Shown here one piece after another: positions 1-8,223 of a stretch of DNA of 64,000 nt (position 1 is its first letter; each line of letters starts with the position of its first letter). The notes below the pieces were generated by a model. That model was not told the DNA's origin, made no database searches, and saw nothing but the letters and a program-made list of their open reading frames with translations. Position numbers and translations under genes: made by a program. The DNA comes from Mucinivorans hirudinis (lineage in GTDB: Bacteria > Bacteroidota > Bacteroidia > Bacteroidales > Rikenellaceae). Location: the NCBI GenBank assembly GCA_000723505.1, contig HG934468.1:2512798-2576797 (forward strand), read 5' to 3'.

Positions 1-1112
1 TGCCCCAGCATCCGACTGACTGTCTCCATCGGGATACCTTGGGAGAGCGTAATGACACTGGCGTAGCAGTGCCGGGCTGCGTGAAAGCACAAGCACTTAT
101 CTATACCGCACATTTGTGCTATCTTCTTTAGGTGTAGGTTGGTCTTTACATTACTCAACATTCTGAATACGTGTTCGCCATCGGTTGAGCCCCTATACTT
201 GTCAATCAATTTTATAGGCAGGTCTAATAGAGGGACGTGAAATTCTACGCCTGTTTTAATACGTTTAGAGTGAATCCACACTGTCCCATCATCATTTGTT
301 GCGAGGTCGCTATATTTCAGGTTGCGAAGATCACTAAATGAGATGCCTGTAAAGGCTGAAAACAGAAATAGGTCTCTCACCAAATACCTGCTTGGAATAT
401 CGAGAGGGGTAGTCATAATCTGCTCAAGCTCCTGACGTGTCAAGGTCTTAGGCTTTGACTCTTCGCCTTCGCTGCGGAATGATATAAATGGGTCAAAAAC
501 AATTACATCATCGGTAATTGCAGATTTAACCATCAGCTTGATTTTGCCGATTATACCGACAACGCTATTCGCTTTGAATTTTCGTTCTATGCGCAGATAG
601 TGGTCAAATTTCTCGATAAAGGAGTAATCCAAGGCACCAAATGAGATCTCTTTGAGGTTGTATTTTGCTTTTATGAACTCCCTTAGATATTTGAAAGCTA
701 TACGATATTGCTCGCAACTCTTTGCTTTCAGGTTGATGCCAACACGCTGAAGCATCATTTTGTGGAATTTATCACAATAGCCGAGCAGGGACTCTTGTCC
801 CGATGCCATACCTTGAAAGGCTACTACAACTTCTTTCGGGGTGGCTGTACCTTTTCGCTCGATTAGCTCCTCGTAACTTGTGTGAATAGATACAGCGATC
901 TTGTCTAAGGCGCGGTTTAGGTCGGTAGCAACCTTGCTTTTGCCTAATGCTCTGGCTGCTTTAATATCCCATAGGGATATAGCAACACTTAATTTGGCAC
1001 TAAATTGTGCCATCTGCTTGCCGATGGTGATGCGCCCCATAATTGGAACGGTTCCATCCTTTCTTATCTCTTTGTGCCGGAGATAAAAGCTAACTTTTAG
1101 TTCGTTACCCAT
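1..1112 (-). CDS. Tyrosine recombinase (integrase), C-terminus beyond window edge
   Basis: Site-specific integrase of the Bacteroidetes type. Reading leftward from the ATG at 1112 the frame is open to base 1 (about 370 codons). The N-terminal arm-binding/SAM-like region begins MGNELKVSFYLRHKE. The catalytic domain shows FTGISFSDLRNL where the first catalytic Arg would be (this family often lacks it, as in IntDOT), the K region HSKRIKTG, and the HxxR motif HAARH. The frame leaves the window just after RMLG, so the following His and the Tyr nucleophile lie outside. A -7 box (TAATTTTG on the minus strand, 1144-1151) sits about 32 bases ahead of the ATG and supports this start. It probably drives integration or excision of an element extending to the left. 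Confidence 0.9.
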   Translation of the reverse strand, partial: MGNELKVSFYLRHKEIRKDGTVPIMGRITIGKQMAQFSAKLSVAISLWDIKAARALGKSKVATDLNRALDKIAVSIHTSYEELIERKGTATPKEVVVAFQGMASGQESLLGYCDKFHKMMLQRVGINLKAKSCEQYRIAFKYLREFIKAKYNLKEISFGALDYSFIEKFDHYLRIERKFKANSVVGIIGKIKLMVKSAITDDVIVFDPFISFRSEGEESKPKTLTRQELEQIMTTPLDIPSRYLVRDLFLFSAFTGISFSDLRNLKYSDLATNDDGTVWIHSKRIKTGVEFHVPLLDLPIKLIDKYRGSTDGEHVFRMLSNVKTNLHLKKIAQMCGIDKCLCFHAARHCYASVITLSQGIPMETVSRMLG

Positions 1113-1143
1113 AATAATAAATTTTACTGTGATTTTTACGTCA

Positions 1144-1151
1144 CAAAATTA
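1144..1151 (-). promoter_or_regulatory. -7 promoter box of the first integrase
   Basis: TAATTTTG on the minus strand matches the Bacteroidetes -7 consensus TAnnTTTG. It lies about 32 bases upstream of the ATG at 1112. The bases between this gene and the truncated integrase (1113-1399) otherwise hold only AT-rich sequence with no gene that I can support. Confidence 0.55.
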
Positions 1152-1399
1152 CTTTATCACGAGCAACAGAACGCCATCAAGATATACGCAAAATAGCGAA
1201 TAGTAATCTTAATATCAAATAGTTAGTCTCTACAAATTGCGTCATACTACATTCAGATAAACTGCTAACGCAATCGTAACGTAACTACTTCGTAAAACCA
1301 CTAAAAACTGCATTTACACCACTTAGCAATCTATTGCAGTTTTACCACATACAGCACACAATATCAGTAGTTTACTTCATTTATCACTCTATTGCATTT

Positions 1400-2380
1400 T
1401 TAGGTTGTTATCTGGTTGCTCATTACAGGCAGTACCAACTGACAGGGGAGTTTGCCCGAATACTTTTCGATAATCATTCGTGGCACATCAAGCAACAGAA
1501 CATTGACCGGGTTGTCAGTCTTTTGGCGTTTGGTCATAATCCACACCTTGCCATCAAAGGAAGTCCTTACATTACTGTGAGTTAAGTTGCGAACATCGAC
1601 ATACGAAAGCCCCGTGAAGCAACAAAACACAAACACGTCACGCACTTGGTCTAACCTCTTTATGTTAATCTCTTTAGACATCATTGTCTCTAACTCCTCA
1701 TTGGTGAGATAACCTCGGTCAACTCTGTTGAGTTTGATGTGGTAGTTGGCAAAGGGGTTAGACGAAATCATTCCGTTGTTGAAGGCAAGGGTAACTATCT
1801 TCTTGAGAAACATTATCATCTTGGCTGCTACATTGTTGCTCAGACTGCAATTTGTTCGCAAGAAAAGTTCATAATCACGGATGAAATTGAGATTTAGCTC
1901 TTTTAGAGATATATCCGAGAGGTTGTATTGGTAGCGTAAGAACTCCTCGACACGACGCATTGCGAGGTCGTACTTCTTATATGTGGAGCGAGTAGTGCTA
2001 ATGCCGATGAGTCTCTCCGAGTCGGAGTTGTGTTTGGCGAATAGTTGCAGGAGCGTTGCCTGAGAGTCGTCGTGACCCAAAAATAGATTTTTGAGTTTCT
2101 CGGCAGTTACTGTGTTTCCCTTTTCGTGTTGCTCGTGATAGATGTTGGCAAGTGCTGTGCGAATAGAGTCGAGCGTGTTGTTGATTCTCAATGCTTCGCC
2201 ACCTCTTCCAGCCACTCTGCCTAAGGCGACACTCCATGCTTCGGGGTTAATCTCTAACTTCGTGCTGAACTGCACGGTTGCTGCATCAATCGAGATGCGA
2301 GCTACAATCGGCATATTGCCGCTTTTTCTGAGGGCGTTCCGTTTTAGGAAAAATGCCACTTTGAAGGTACTTCGTTTCAT
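1400..2380 (-). pseudogene. Truncated tyrosine recombinase
   Basis: An integrase of the same family as the other four in the window. It has a normal N-terminus (MKRSTFKVAFFLKRNALR), core-binding domain and the first half of the catalytic domain (FCCFTGLSYVDVRNL, K region MTKRQKTDNP). It stops after PVMSNQ with three unrelated residues. Relatives continue here with MNAYLKEIA, then HxxR, LGH and the nucleophile Tyr, all of which are missing, so it should be inactive. I use the Met at 2380 rather than 2389 because the -7 box TACCTTTG at 2400-2407 puts the transcription start only a few bases ahead of 2389. The 3' junction is near 1412; the neighbouring element to the left may have replaced the end. 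Confidence 0.85.
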
Positions 2381-2399
2381 ACTTCTCATTTTGTTTTTG

Positions 2400-2407
2400 C
2401 AAAGGTA
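2400..2407 (-). promoter_or_regulatory. -7 promoter box of the truncated integrase
   Basis: TACCTTTG on the minus strand fits TAnnTTTG. It lies 20 bases before the Met chosen as the start at 2380. Confidence 0.55.
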
Positions 2408-2732
2408 CTTTGCGTTAATAAAATTGAGTTGTATGTATCCCCGCCAAAATGCGACAAACTAATTTGTCGTGAATTGTCGTTTGTGACCGCCAAAAAATAG
2501 TTTTGTATCTTTTTGATTAACAGTTTATTACGACTGTTTTCGTGACCTCTTTTTTTGAGAATCCGTGACCTATTGTTTTCCGGAGTAGGTGGTCACGTTT
2601 TAGCTTAGATGTTTTGTCGCTTTTTGGCGTTTTGTTGTCGTTTATGCCCGCCAAAGGACAAAAGAAAAAGCCCACAATATGTTGATATTGTAGGCTTTGT
2701 CGCTTTTTGTCGCTGTTTTGGCGACTTCTTCT
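2408..2732. repeat. Short repeats upstream of the truncated integrase, candidate arm-type sites
   Basis: No gene is visible here. The stretch holds three copies of TTTGTCGC (2613-2620, 2696-2703, 2706-2713), three of GTGACC (2483-2488, 2542-2547, 2565-2570) and several CCGCCAAA-like words. Integrases of this group bind arm-type repeats near the element end, and the order integrase, repeats, hairpin, core motif is the same as at 25745-26256. The arm-site role is inferred. Confidence 0.45.
2667..2698. terminator. Hairpin next to the core motif
   Basis: AAAGCCCACAATAT, a four-base loop, then ATATTGTAGGCTTT: a 14-bp stem with one mismatch. It could act as a bidirectional terminator at the element end. 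A similar hairpin occupies the equivalent place at 26187-26221. Confidence 0.5.
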
Positions 2733-2745
2733 GCGGTATGGACGG
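2733..2745. repeat. Left copy of the GCGGTATGGACGG core motif (candidate attachment site)
   Basis: Thirteen bases identical and in the same orientation as 26244-26256, 23.5 kb away. Read on the minus strand it resembles the acceptor end of a tRNA (CCGTCCATACCGC). I infer an att site shared by two neighbouring integrated elements. No complete tRNA is present. Confidence 0.5.
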
Positions 2746-2928
2746 CAGCCGAATAAAATCGACTATTTCCTGATTATCAATAAATTATGAGCTTTTTAGA
2801 CGGGCGATCACCCGAATTGTCACACCTCACATTTTCTCTGTTTTTCAACGTTTTACATAACAGTATTCGCTATCGAACTTCTGTATGTTTTGCAAATGTA
2901 CAAATTAATTTTTAATTATCAAATAGCA

Positions 2929-3579
2929 TTATTTCTTCACCCTCGAATAATCCTCTTGGGTAACGTGGTTGAAACGCTCGTCCGAGGAGGAGGTTGTCCT
3001 ACATTGCCAGTAGCGATATTTACGGTCGTCTTCAGGGTTGTATGGATACACATCGTTCTCCTCCAAATAGAGAATACCTATATCATAAGCGAATGGAGTG
3101 GCTATCTCGGGGAAATGTTCGGTAGGCTGTCGGTATAACCTTTTATACTCTGTGCCATACACCCAGATATTGGTCAGGCGGACATCGGGGTCGATATCAA
3201 ATTGCTTTGCCCACTCCACAAAGTCATAAATATCTGTATCGATTAGTCGGTGGTTGAAATGGTCGCCCGCCTCAGCTTCGAGACGTTGGTATGAGTCCCA
3301 AATCTGTTGTCGCGTAAGAATCTCTTTGTAGCGTTTTACGGTAACATAATCTGTTGTGTACCACAGCAGCTCATACCCATTGCCGGTGGAGTCCTCGATA
3401 TATGCTCTGTCAAACTGATACCGCTTTACCATATAACTATTATCGATGTCTATTTCGTCGAGCCCCATACAGGAGCGACAAAGACCTATGGCGGCTATCA
3501 GCAGTATAAAAGAGGTGGTGCCGCCCACAAGCAACACCACCGCACAGCCATGGTTTAGAAATTGTAGGAATCTATTCAT
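2929..3579 (-). CDS. Membrane-anchored hypothetical protein (216 aa)
   Basis: I do not recognise a family. The N-terminus carries one hydrophobic segment (about residues 13-33), then the rest is soluble and acidic, so a single-pass anchor with a cytoplasmic or periplasmic domain is likely. The central part contains the phrase WAKQFDIDPDV, which resembles WVKSFDIDPDD in the small protein encoded at 5116-5520. The two may share a domain although they are more than a kilobase apart. The gene is divergent from the ATPase gene that starts at 3699, leaving a short regulatory region between. Confidence 0.7.
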   Translation of the reverse strand: MNRFLQFLNHGCAVVLLVGGTTSFILLIAAIGLCRSCMGLDEIDIDNSYMVKRYQFDRAYIEDSTGNGYELLWYTTDYVTVKRYKEILTRQQIWDSYQRLEAEAGDHFNHRLIDTDIYDFVEWAKQFDIDPDVRLTNIWVYGTEYKRLYRQPTEHFPEIATPFAYDIGILYLEENDVYPYNPEDDRKYRYWQCRTTSSSDERFNHVTQEDYSRVKK

Positions 3580-3610
3580 TTGTTATTCAATTTTGAGATG
3601 AAACATTAGT

Positions 3611-3663
3611 ATTGCTCTCTCGATGAGCAATTATTTTTATATTTTGCTCTCTTAGTGAGCAAA
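3611..3663. promoter_or_regulatory. Two inverted-repeat operators ahead of the ATPase gene
   Basis: Two similar 21-bp inverted repeats: ATTGCTC-7-GAGCAAT at 3611-3631 and TTTGCTC-7-GAGCAAA at 3643-3663. Their centres are 32 bases apart, about three helical turns, and the second ends seven bases before the -7 box at 3670. The arrangement suits a dimeric repressor binding twice. The regulator is not identified. Confidence 0.6.
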
Positions 3664-3669
3664 AATGAT

Positions 3670-3677
3670 TATATTTG
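3670..3677 (+). promoter_or_regulatory. -7 promoter box of the ATPase gene
   Basis: TATATTTG fits TAnnTTTG exactly and lies 21 bases before the ATG at 3699. It makes the upstream TTG at 3675 an unlikely start, since that codon is inside the promoter. Confidence 0.65.
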
Positions 3678-3698
3678 CAGAAGTTAAAGCATAAGGCA

Positions 3699-4868
3699 AT
3701 GGACAAACTTCAAGAACATTTCGACAAATTACTACGTGAAACCACCACTGGATTTCACCGCTATATGTACGACCGCATCAATTGGCAGGGGCGTATGATA
3801 GGGCTTACCGGTCCTCGTGGGGTTGGTAAAACGACGCTTGTGCTCCAGTACATCAAGCAAATTTTGCCTCGTCAAGACTCTTTATATGTCACAGCGGAGG
3901 ATTTCTACTTTGCCGAACATCGACTGACTGATTTGGCTGATACATTCGTTAAAATGGGCGGAAAATATCTGTTCATTGACGAGATTCACAAATACAAGGA
4001 TTGGTCAAAAGAGCTAAAACTTATTTACGACTATCATCCTGAACTGAAGGTCGTTTTTACCGGTTCGTCGGTTTTGGACATCAACAAAGGGGCTTCAGAC
4101 CTTAGTCGCAGGGCCGTAATGTACCATATGCAGGGGCTCTCTTTTCGGGAATATCTGAAACTGTTCAAAGGTATTGAGCTTGCCCGTTACGACCTCTCGG
4201 ATATATTGGAGCATAAGGTTATTTTACCCGATGGTTTCCGTCCATTGGCCTATTTCAACGACTACTTGGAACAGGGGTATTATCCGTTTGCCTTAGATTC
4301 AGACTTCGATTTGAAGTTGCAGCAGATAATTACGCAATCACTCGAAACTGATATTCCACAGTATGCCGATATGAATGTGTCGACAGGGCGTAAACTCAAG
4401 CAGTTGCTATCCATCATTGCTCGCAGTGTACCTTTCAAACCCAACATCAGCACTATTGCCACTTCGCTTGGTGCAAGTCGCAACAGTATTGCCGACTATT
4501 GCTTATATATTGAAGAGGCCGGACTTATCGCCCAACTTCGAGATGAAACGGGTGGTATTCGTGGCTTGGGCAAGGTTGATAAAATCTACTTAGATAATAC
4601 CAATTTGATATATAGCCTTGGACGCGAATTTGTTGACGTTGGTAATGTGCGTGAAACGTTTTTCCTCAATCAGCTCCGTGTAAGACACGATGTTATTACC
4701 TCTTCGGTTGCCGATTTCCAGATTGATGATATGACCTTTGAGGTGGGCGGCAAGAACAAAAAGCAGAAGCAACTGCAAGGTGTGTCAAATGGATATCTTG
4801 CAAAGGACGATATCGAAACCGGCTATTCCAACGTTATTCCGCTGTGGCAATTGGGTCTTGAATATTAA
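3699..4868 (+). CDS. AAA+ ATPase with DUF4143-type C-terminus
   Basis: A 389-aa P-loop ATPase of the AAA_14/DUF4143 group, common in Bacteroidales accessory DNA and of unsettled function. Walker A is GPRGVGKT (residues 38-45) and Walker B LFIDEI (91-96). A sensor-like FTGSSVLD follows at about 120. The C-terminal half has a winged-helix-like part (SLGASRNSIADYCLYIEEAG) and the DUF4143-type nuclease-like fold with FEVGGKNK near the end. The start at 3699 is chosen from the promoter position. Two inverted-repeat operators lie directly upstream, so it is likely repressed. No partner gene follows on the same strand; it is convergent with the small-gene run ending at 4872. Confidence 0.85.
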   Translation: MDKLQEHFDKLLRETTTGFHRYMYDRINWQGRMIGLTGPRGVGKTTLVLQYIKQILPRQDSLYVTAEDFYFAEHRLTDLADTFVKMGGKYLFIDEIHKYKDWSKELKLIYDYHPELKVVFTGSSVLDINKGASDLSRRAVMYHMQGLSFREYLKLFKGIELARYDLSDILEHKVILPDGFRPLAYFNDYLEQGYYPFALDSDFDLKLQQIITQSLETDIPQYADMNVSTGRKLKQLLSIIARSVPFKPNISTIATSLGASRNSIADYCLYIEEAGLIAQLRDETGGIRGLGKVDKIYLDNTNLIYSLGREFVDVGNVRETFFLNQLRVRHDVITSSVADFQIDDMTFEVGGKNKKQKQLQGVSNGYLAKDDIETGYSNVIPLWQLGLEY

Positions 4869-4871
4869 CCG

Positions 4872-5114
4872 TTATTTTGAATTATTTAGTCGGTTGTAAA
4901 TCTCTTTTACGTGTGCTCGGGCAGTTGTTGGAGCGATTAGCCCCTCCATATACTTAGAGAGCTCCTCATCGCTCATTGTGTTGAACTTGTTGAGCAGTTC
5001 GGTGATGGCGGCATTGAAGTAGACCGGAGCAATCCAGCTGTCGTCCAACACTCGCTTGATGCGTTTGTCTATCGGAATGGGTTTTGGTTCGGTGGTTTTC
5101 TTTTCTCGTGGCAT
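4872..5114 (-). CDS. Hypothetical protein (80 aa)
   Basis: Small lysine-rich protein of unknown function, starting MPREKKTTEPKPIP with a basic, probably disordered N-terminus and a helical C-terminal half. It is the last gene of a tightly packed minus-strand run; only one base separates its ATG from the stop of the gene at 5116-5520. I see no known domain. Confidence 0.65.
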   Translation of the reverse strand: MPREKKTTEPKPIPIDKRIKRVLDDSWIAPVYFNAAITELLNKFNTMSDEELSKYMEGLIAPTTARAHVKEIYNRLNNSK

Positions 5115-5115
5115 A

Positions 5116-5520
5116 TCAGCTTGCTATTTTGTTGGGTTGATTGTAGAGCCAGATAGTATATAGGTAGCCTTTGCCGCCACGATAAGCAACAGCATTTGTA
5201 GCTTTGTTGAATGTCTCCCAGTTGCATTCACCAACTGTATATCTCTCTTGGTAGTCGTCTTGGTGAAACTCGGTGAGCATCTTTTTCTGCTCGTCGTTCA
5301 CCTCATTGCTGGTCAGGATAAACTTGGTATCGCCCAAATCAATATCCATAAAGTAGACCTCTCGGTCGTCGCATTTGAGCTTATCAGGGTCACCCTCCAT
5401 CAGAGATAGTGGTTCAAACATGGCATCGTCCGGGTCGATGTCGAAACTCTTTACCCAGTTGTGTAGCTCGGGATAGTATGCAATCCCCTCGCTTATTTCG
5501 GTTACTATGATTGTCTTCAT
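5116..5520 (-). CDS. Hypothetical protein (134 aa)
   Basis: Unknown function. I start at the Met at 5520 (MKTIIVTEISEG), which lies directly after the stop of the upstream gene at 5522, rather than at 5583, which would overlap that gene by 62 bases. The phrase NWVKSFDIDPDD is similar to one in the membrane protein at 2929-3579. It is acidic overall with a C-terminal YLYTIWLYNQP. Part of the minus-strand accessory run. Confidence 0.65.
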   Translation of the reverse strand: MKTIIVTEISEGIAYYPELHNWVKSFDIDPDDAMFEPLSLMEGDPDKLKCDDREVYFMDIDLGDTKFILTSNEVNDEQKKMLTEFHQDDYQERYTVGECNWETFNKATNAVAYRGGKGYLYTIWLYNQPNKIAS

Positions 5521-5521
5521 A

Positions 5522-6091
5522 TCAGATTTCGTTTGAAAATTCATATACTTCGGTAAGAATAAAATCGCCGGCCCCAAATTCACACAGAGATTTCAGGTCG
5601 GTCAGAGATTTGCAGTAGTAGAACACCAAATCATCTTGGTCGTCCAGTTCATTGTTGAGTTTGATAGTCACATCGCCAAGGGGGCTGTTGTCCAGGAACT
5701 TCACACAACACGAGACATAGAGCGGTTCGTCATTATGCTCATCAACATAGGCTTTGAACATACCGTCTATTTTTCGCTGAAGGTGTTCCTTGTTCGCCTC
5801 CAACATCAGATAGAGAATATTGGCTAACTCCTCAGCGTGGAAGCTATCCAACTCTAATGTGAATTTATCTCCATCGAAATCAGTTCTGACCATCAGTTTG
5901 CTGTCTTCGATCACAAAAGATTCTACTACGCAATTAACTCCGGTCTCCTCAGTGGCTTTGTAGGTTCGCCCATTTGAAGGCTCAACCTCTCCGCCAAGTA
6001 TTTGCACCAGCAGAAACATCGACTGCTTAATCTTTTCGTATCGCTCCTTAATCTCTGCTTTGAGAGATTGTATCTTTTCTAATTCGTTCAT
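5522..6091 (-). CDS. Hypothetical protein (189 aa)
   Basis: Acidic soluble protein with a helical N-terminus (MNELEKIQSLKAEIKERYEKI) and a mixed alpha/beta remainder. No motif that I know. It lies two bases after the stop of the gene at 6094-6345 and abuts the next gene, so it is cotranscribed. Its tone (short acidic beta-rich proteins) resembles the genes at 8314-9897 of the same run. Confidence 0.65.
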   Translation of the reverse strand: MNELEKIQSLKAEIKERYEKIKQSMFLLVQILGGEVEPSNGRTYKATEETGVNCVVESFVIEDSKLMVRTDFDGDKFTLELDSFHAEELANILYLMLEANKEHLQRKIDGMFKAYVDEHNDEPLYVSCCVKFLDNSPLGDVTIKLNNELDDQDDLVFYYCKSLTDLKSLCEFGAGDFILTEVYEFSNEI

Positions 6092-6093
6092 TT

Positions 6094-6345
6094 TTAGTTG
6101 TATTTCGGTTTACAGCGTTTCATTACTTGCAAATCATCATAGCCGATACTTTTTAGCTCAGCCAAAAGGTTGGCGTACTCACTCTCCGTGGCGGGAGTGG
6201 TTGCAGCGATTACTCCGGTGTAGTCAGCATCTGAGTGTTGCCCAACGTGCATATAAGAGCCTACCATTAGTCTATTGACCTGCTCTGGGAACAAGGCGAT
6301 AATATCACCGCCCTGTTTGAATTTGCGAAAAATTACCTTAGTCAT
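6094..6345 (-). CDS. Small conserved mobile-element protein (83 aa)
   Basis: Begins MTKVIFRKFKQGGDIIALFPE and contains GSYMHVGQHSDADY. Proteins with these phrases recur in Bacteroidales conjugative elements as I remember them, but no function is known to me. It is the first gene after the tRNA-like RNA and the IS256 copy, heading the 6345-4872 group. The sequence upstream (6346-6512) shows no other gene that I can support. Confidence 0.7.
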   Translation of the reverse strand: MTKVIFRKFKQGGDIIALFPEQVNRLMVGSYMHVGQHSDADYTGVIAATTPATESEYANLLAELKSIGYDDLQVMKRCKPKYN

Positions 6346-6541
6346 TGTATATGTATTTGTTATGTTTATTTCTATCTTTGTGCTCTCCGAAGTGAGTATT
6401 AGTAGTTCTTTGTATTATTTCGGGTCTTTTGTTTGGATGCCCTCCGCCAACTTTTTTCCAGTTTGCGTTAGGGGGAATAACAGTGAGCAACTTTATTAAA
6501 AATCTGAATGACATGAATAGATTAGGAGAAATTTTAGCAAG

Positions 6542-6650
6542 GTGGACAGGAGTTAACGCGGGCAGTTCCAAAGCAAAATGTCTAACCAAATAATATTGAG
6601 ATATGAATATACTGCAGTTAACTTCTGGGTTCGAGTCCCAGCTGTCCACA
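6542..6650 (+). ncRNA. tRNA-like RNA with acceptor stem, canonical T arm and a long hairpin in place of D and anticodon arms
   Basis: Four helices nest perfectly. GTGGACAG (6542-6549) pairs with CTGTCCAC (6642-6649) as an 8-bp acceptor. AGTTAAC (6551-6557) pairs with GTTAACT (6617-6623). GCAGT (6562-6566) pairs with ACTGC (6611-6615). A textbook T arm, CTGGG-TTCGAGT-CCCAG, fills 6625-6641. A discriminator-like A follows at 6650 with no encoded CCA. There is no D arm or recognisable anticodon stem, so it is not an ordinary tRNA; a tmRNA-like tRNA mimic or a decayed tRNA are the alternatives. A 26-codon reading frame (6513-6593) overlaps its 5' half. Strand is set by the T arm. Confidence 0.6.
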
Positions 6651-6674
6651 TAAATACACTCATTTGAATTTCGA

Positions 6675-6752
6675 TCAGTCATTGGTGCCGCATATTTCGG
6701 TGTCAGTAATCTTGAAGTCGCCCACACTACCGAAACTGTAATCGGTTTCAGA
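6675..6752 (-). pseudogene. C-terminal part of a 56-aa protein cut by IS256
   Basis: Encodes SETDYSFGSVGDFKITD and on to the stop at 6675. Joined across the IS256 copy at its 8-bp duplication (GTTTCAGA, 6745-6752 and 8224-8231) it continues the reading frame from 8324. The rebuilt protein is 56 residues with no family that I know. Confidence 0.75.
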
Positions 6753-8223
6753 GAGACTGTAATCTGAACTCTGTCCAAAAACACTTACCTTTGTATTATG
6801 GATAGGAGAAGTCAGGAGTATCAAATAATGCGTGATAAGGCATTATCTCAGCTTCGGAGTGGGGAGTCACTCACGGGCAAAGATGGGGCATTTGCTCCAC
6901 TGTTGAAAGAATTTTTAGAAGCCGCTTTGGATGGCGAAATGGCAGCTCATCTCGACGAGGCGGAACGCCAGCAAGGCAACAAGCGTAACGGTCGAGGAAG
7001 CAAACGAGTCAAAACGATGGCAGGTGAGATTGAAATAGAGACACCTCAGGATCGTCATAGCAGTTTTACACCCGAGATTCTCAGGAAACGGGAGACCATT
7101 TTGGCGGATAATATGTCCTCCAAGATCATCAGTTTGTATGGTATGGGTATGAGCCTGAGGGATATATCTGCTCATATCGAAGAGATGTATGACGTTGAGA
7201 TATCGCACAATACGCTGAGTGAAATTATCGAACGTATAGTTCCCAAGGTCAAGGAGTGGCAAAGTCGTCCTTTGGAGTCGATGTACACTATCGTTTGGCT
7301 CGATGCGATGCACTACAAGGTCAAAGATGGTGGACGTACGGAGAGTCGAGCCGTTTATAATGTACTGGCAGTCAATAAGGATGGTCGCAAAGAGTTAATC
7401 GGGATGTATGTATCTGAGAGTGAGGGAGCGAACTTCTGGTTGAGTGTATTGACCGATTTGAAAGCACGTGGGATGAAAGATGTTTTGATTGCCTGCATTG
7501 ACAACCTTACGGGCTTTGCCGAGGCAATCTCCACCATTTTCCCGCAAGTAATCATTCAGAGCTGCATCGTTCACCAAATCCGCAACTCATTGAAATACAT
7601 TGCCTCCAAAGATCAAAAGGAGTTTATGGGTGATTTGAAGACGGTCTATCAAGCTCCCACTCTGGATTTAGCCGAACTCAATCTTGATAAATTGGAGGAT
7701 AAATGGGGGCAGAAATACCCTGTTGTTATAGGCTCGTGGCGACGAAATTGGGATAAGCTTAGTGCCTATTTTGCTTATGATGAGCATATTCGCAGACTTA
7801 TCTACACAACTAATGCTGTTGAGGGATTTCATCGTCAGGCACGGAAAGTTACCAAGACGAAGGGTGTTTTCCCTAATGATATGGCATTGATGAAGTTACT
7901 CTACTTAGCGGTGCTCAACATCTCCAAGAAATGGACTCAACCCCTTCCGAATTGGGCGTTAACAGCAGGTCAATTACGGATAAAGTTTGGCGAAAGGATG
8001 CCTATGGAGTTATAGCCCTTGTTTATTCTTTTCGGTTTTCCAAACGCAAAGAAAAGGCAGTTTCCGGATGTGAGCAAGGGTATATAAACGGCTCGTGCCT
8101 CGCCGCCCTTGCACACATCCAAAAACCGCCTTGAAAAAGCATTTGTAAAGCCGAAAAGAAAAAATTATATTTGTAGAAATTTAACACGAAATATTTACCA
8201 GACAGAGTTTATATTACACTCCC
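6753..8223 (+). mobile_element. IS256-family element, copy 1 (1471 bp)
   Basis: Ends are GAGACTGTAATCTGAACTCT on the left and, read inward from the right, GGGAGTGTAATATAAACTCT: imperfect inverted repeats of about 24 bp. An 8-bp target duplication GTTTCAGA (6745-6752, 8224-8231) is exact, as expected for IS256. Same length as copies at 12929-14399 and 28191-29661. It interrupts a 56-aa gene. Confidence 0.93.
6798..8015 (+). CDS. IS256-family (mutator-type) transposase
   Basis: Full-length 405-aa DDE transposase. The acidic triad is visible as D169 (VWLDAMHYK), D235 (ACIDNLTGF) and E342 (TTNAVEGFHRQ), in the usual IS256 spacing with the QSCIVHQIRNS segment between. It differs from the other two copies at residues 245 (Ser for Ala) and 273 (Gln for Lys), so this copy diverged from them. 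It catalyses movement of the surrounding element. Confidence 0.95.
   Translation: MDRRSQEYQIMRDKALSQLRSGESLTGKDGAFAPLLKEFLEAALDGEMAAHLDEAERQQGNKRNGRGSKRVKTMAGEIEIETPQDRHSSFTPEILRKRETILADNMSSKIISLYGMGMSLRDISAHIEEMYDVEISHNTLSEIIERIVPKVKEWQSRPLESMYTIVWLDAMHYKVKDGGRTESRAVYNVLAVNKDGRKELIGMYVSESEGANFWLSVLTDLKARGMKDVLIACIDNLTGFAEAISTIFPQVIIQSCIVHQIRNSLKYIASKDQKEFMGDLKTVYQAPTLDLAELNLDKLEDKWGQKYPVVIGSWRRNWDKLSAYFAYDEHIRRLIYTTNAVEGFHRQARKVTKTKGVFPNDMALMKLLYLAVLNISKKWTQPLPNWALTAGQLRIKFGERMPMEL

Noticed and set aside
6513-6593. 26-codon plus-strand frame MNRLGEILARWTG overlapping the tRNA-like RNA
   Set aside because: No promoter, ribosome-binding site or homology visible. Mentioned with the RNA but not listed as a gene.
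6338-6784. 148-codon minus-strand frame across the tRNA-like RNA
   Set aside because: It overlaps the start of the gene at 6094-6345, runs through the tRNA-like RNA, the tail of the 56-aa gene and the IS256 end. The amino-acid sequence shows no conserved look.
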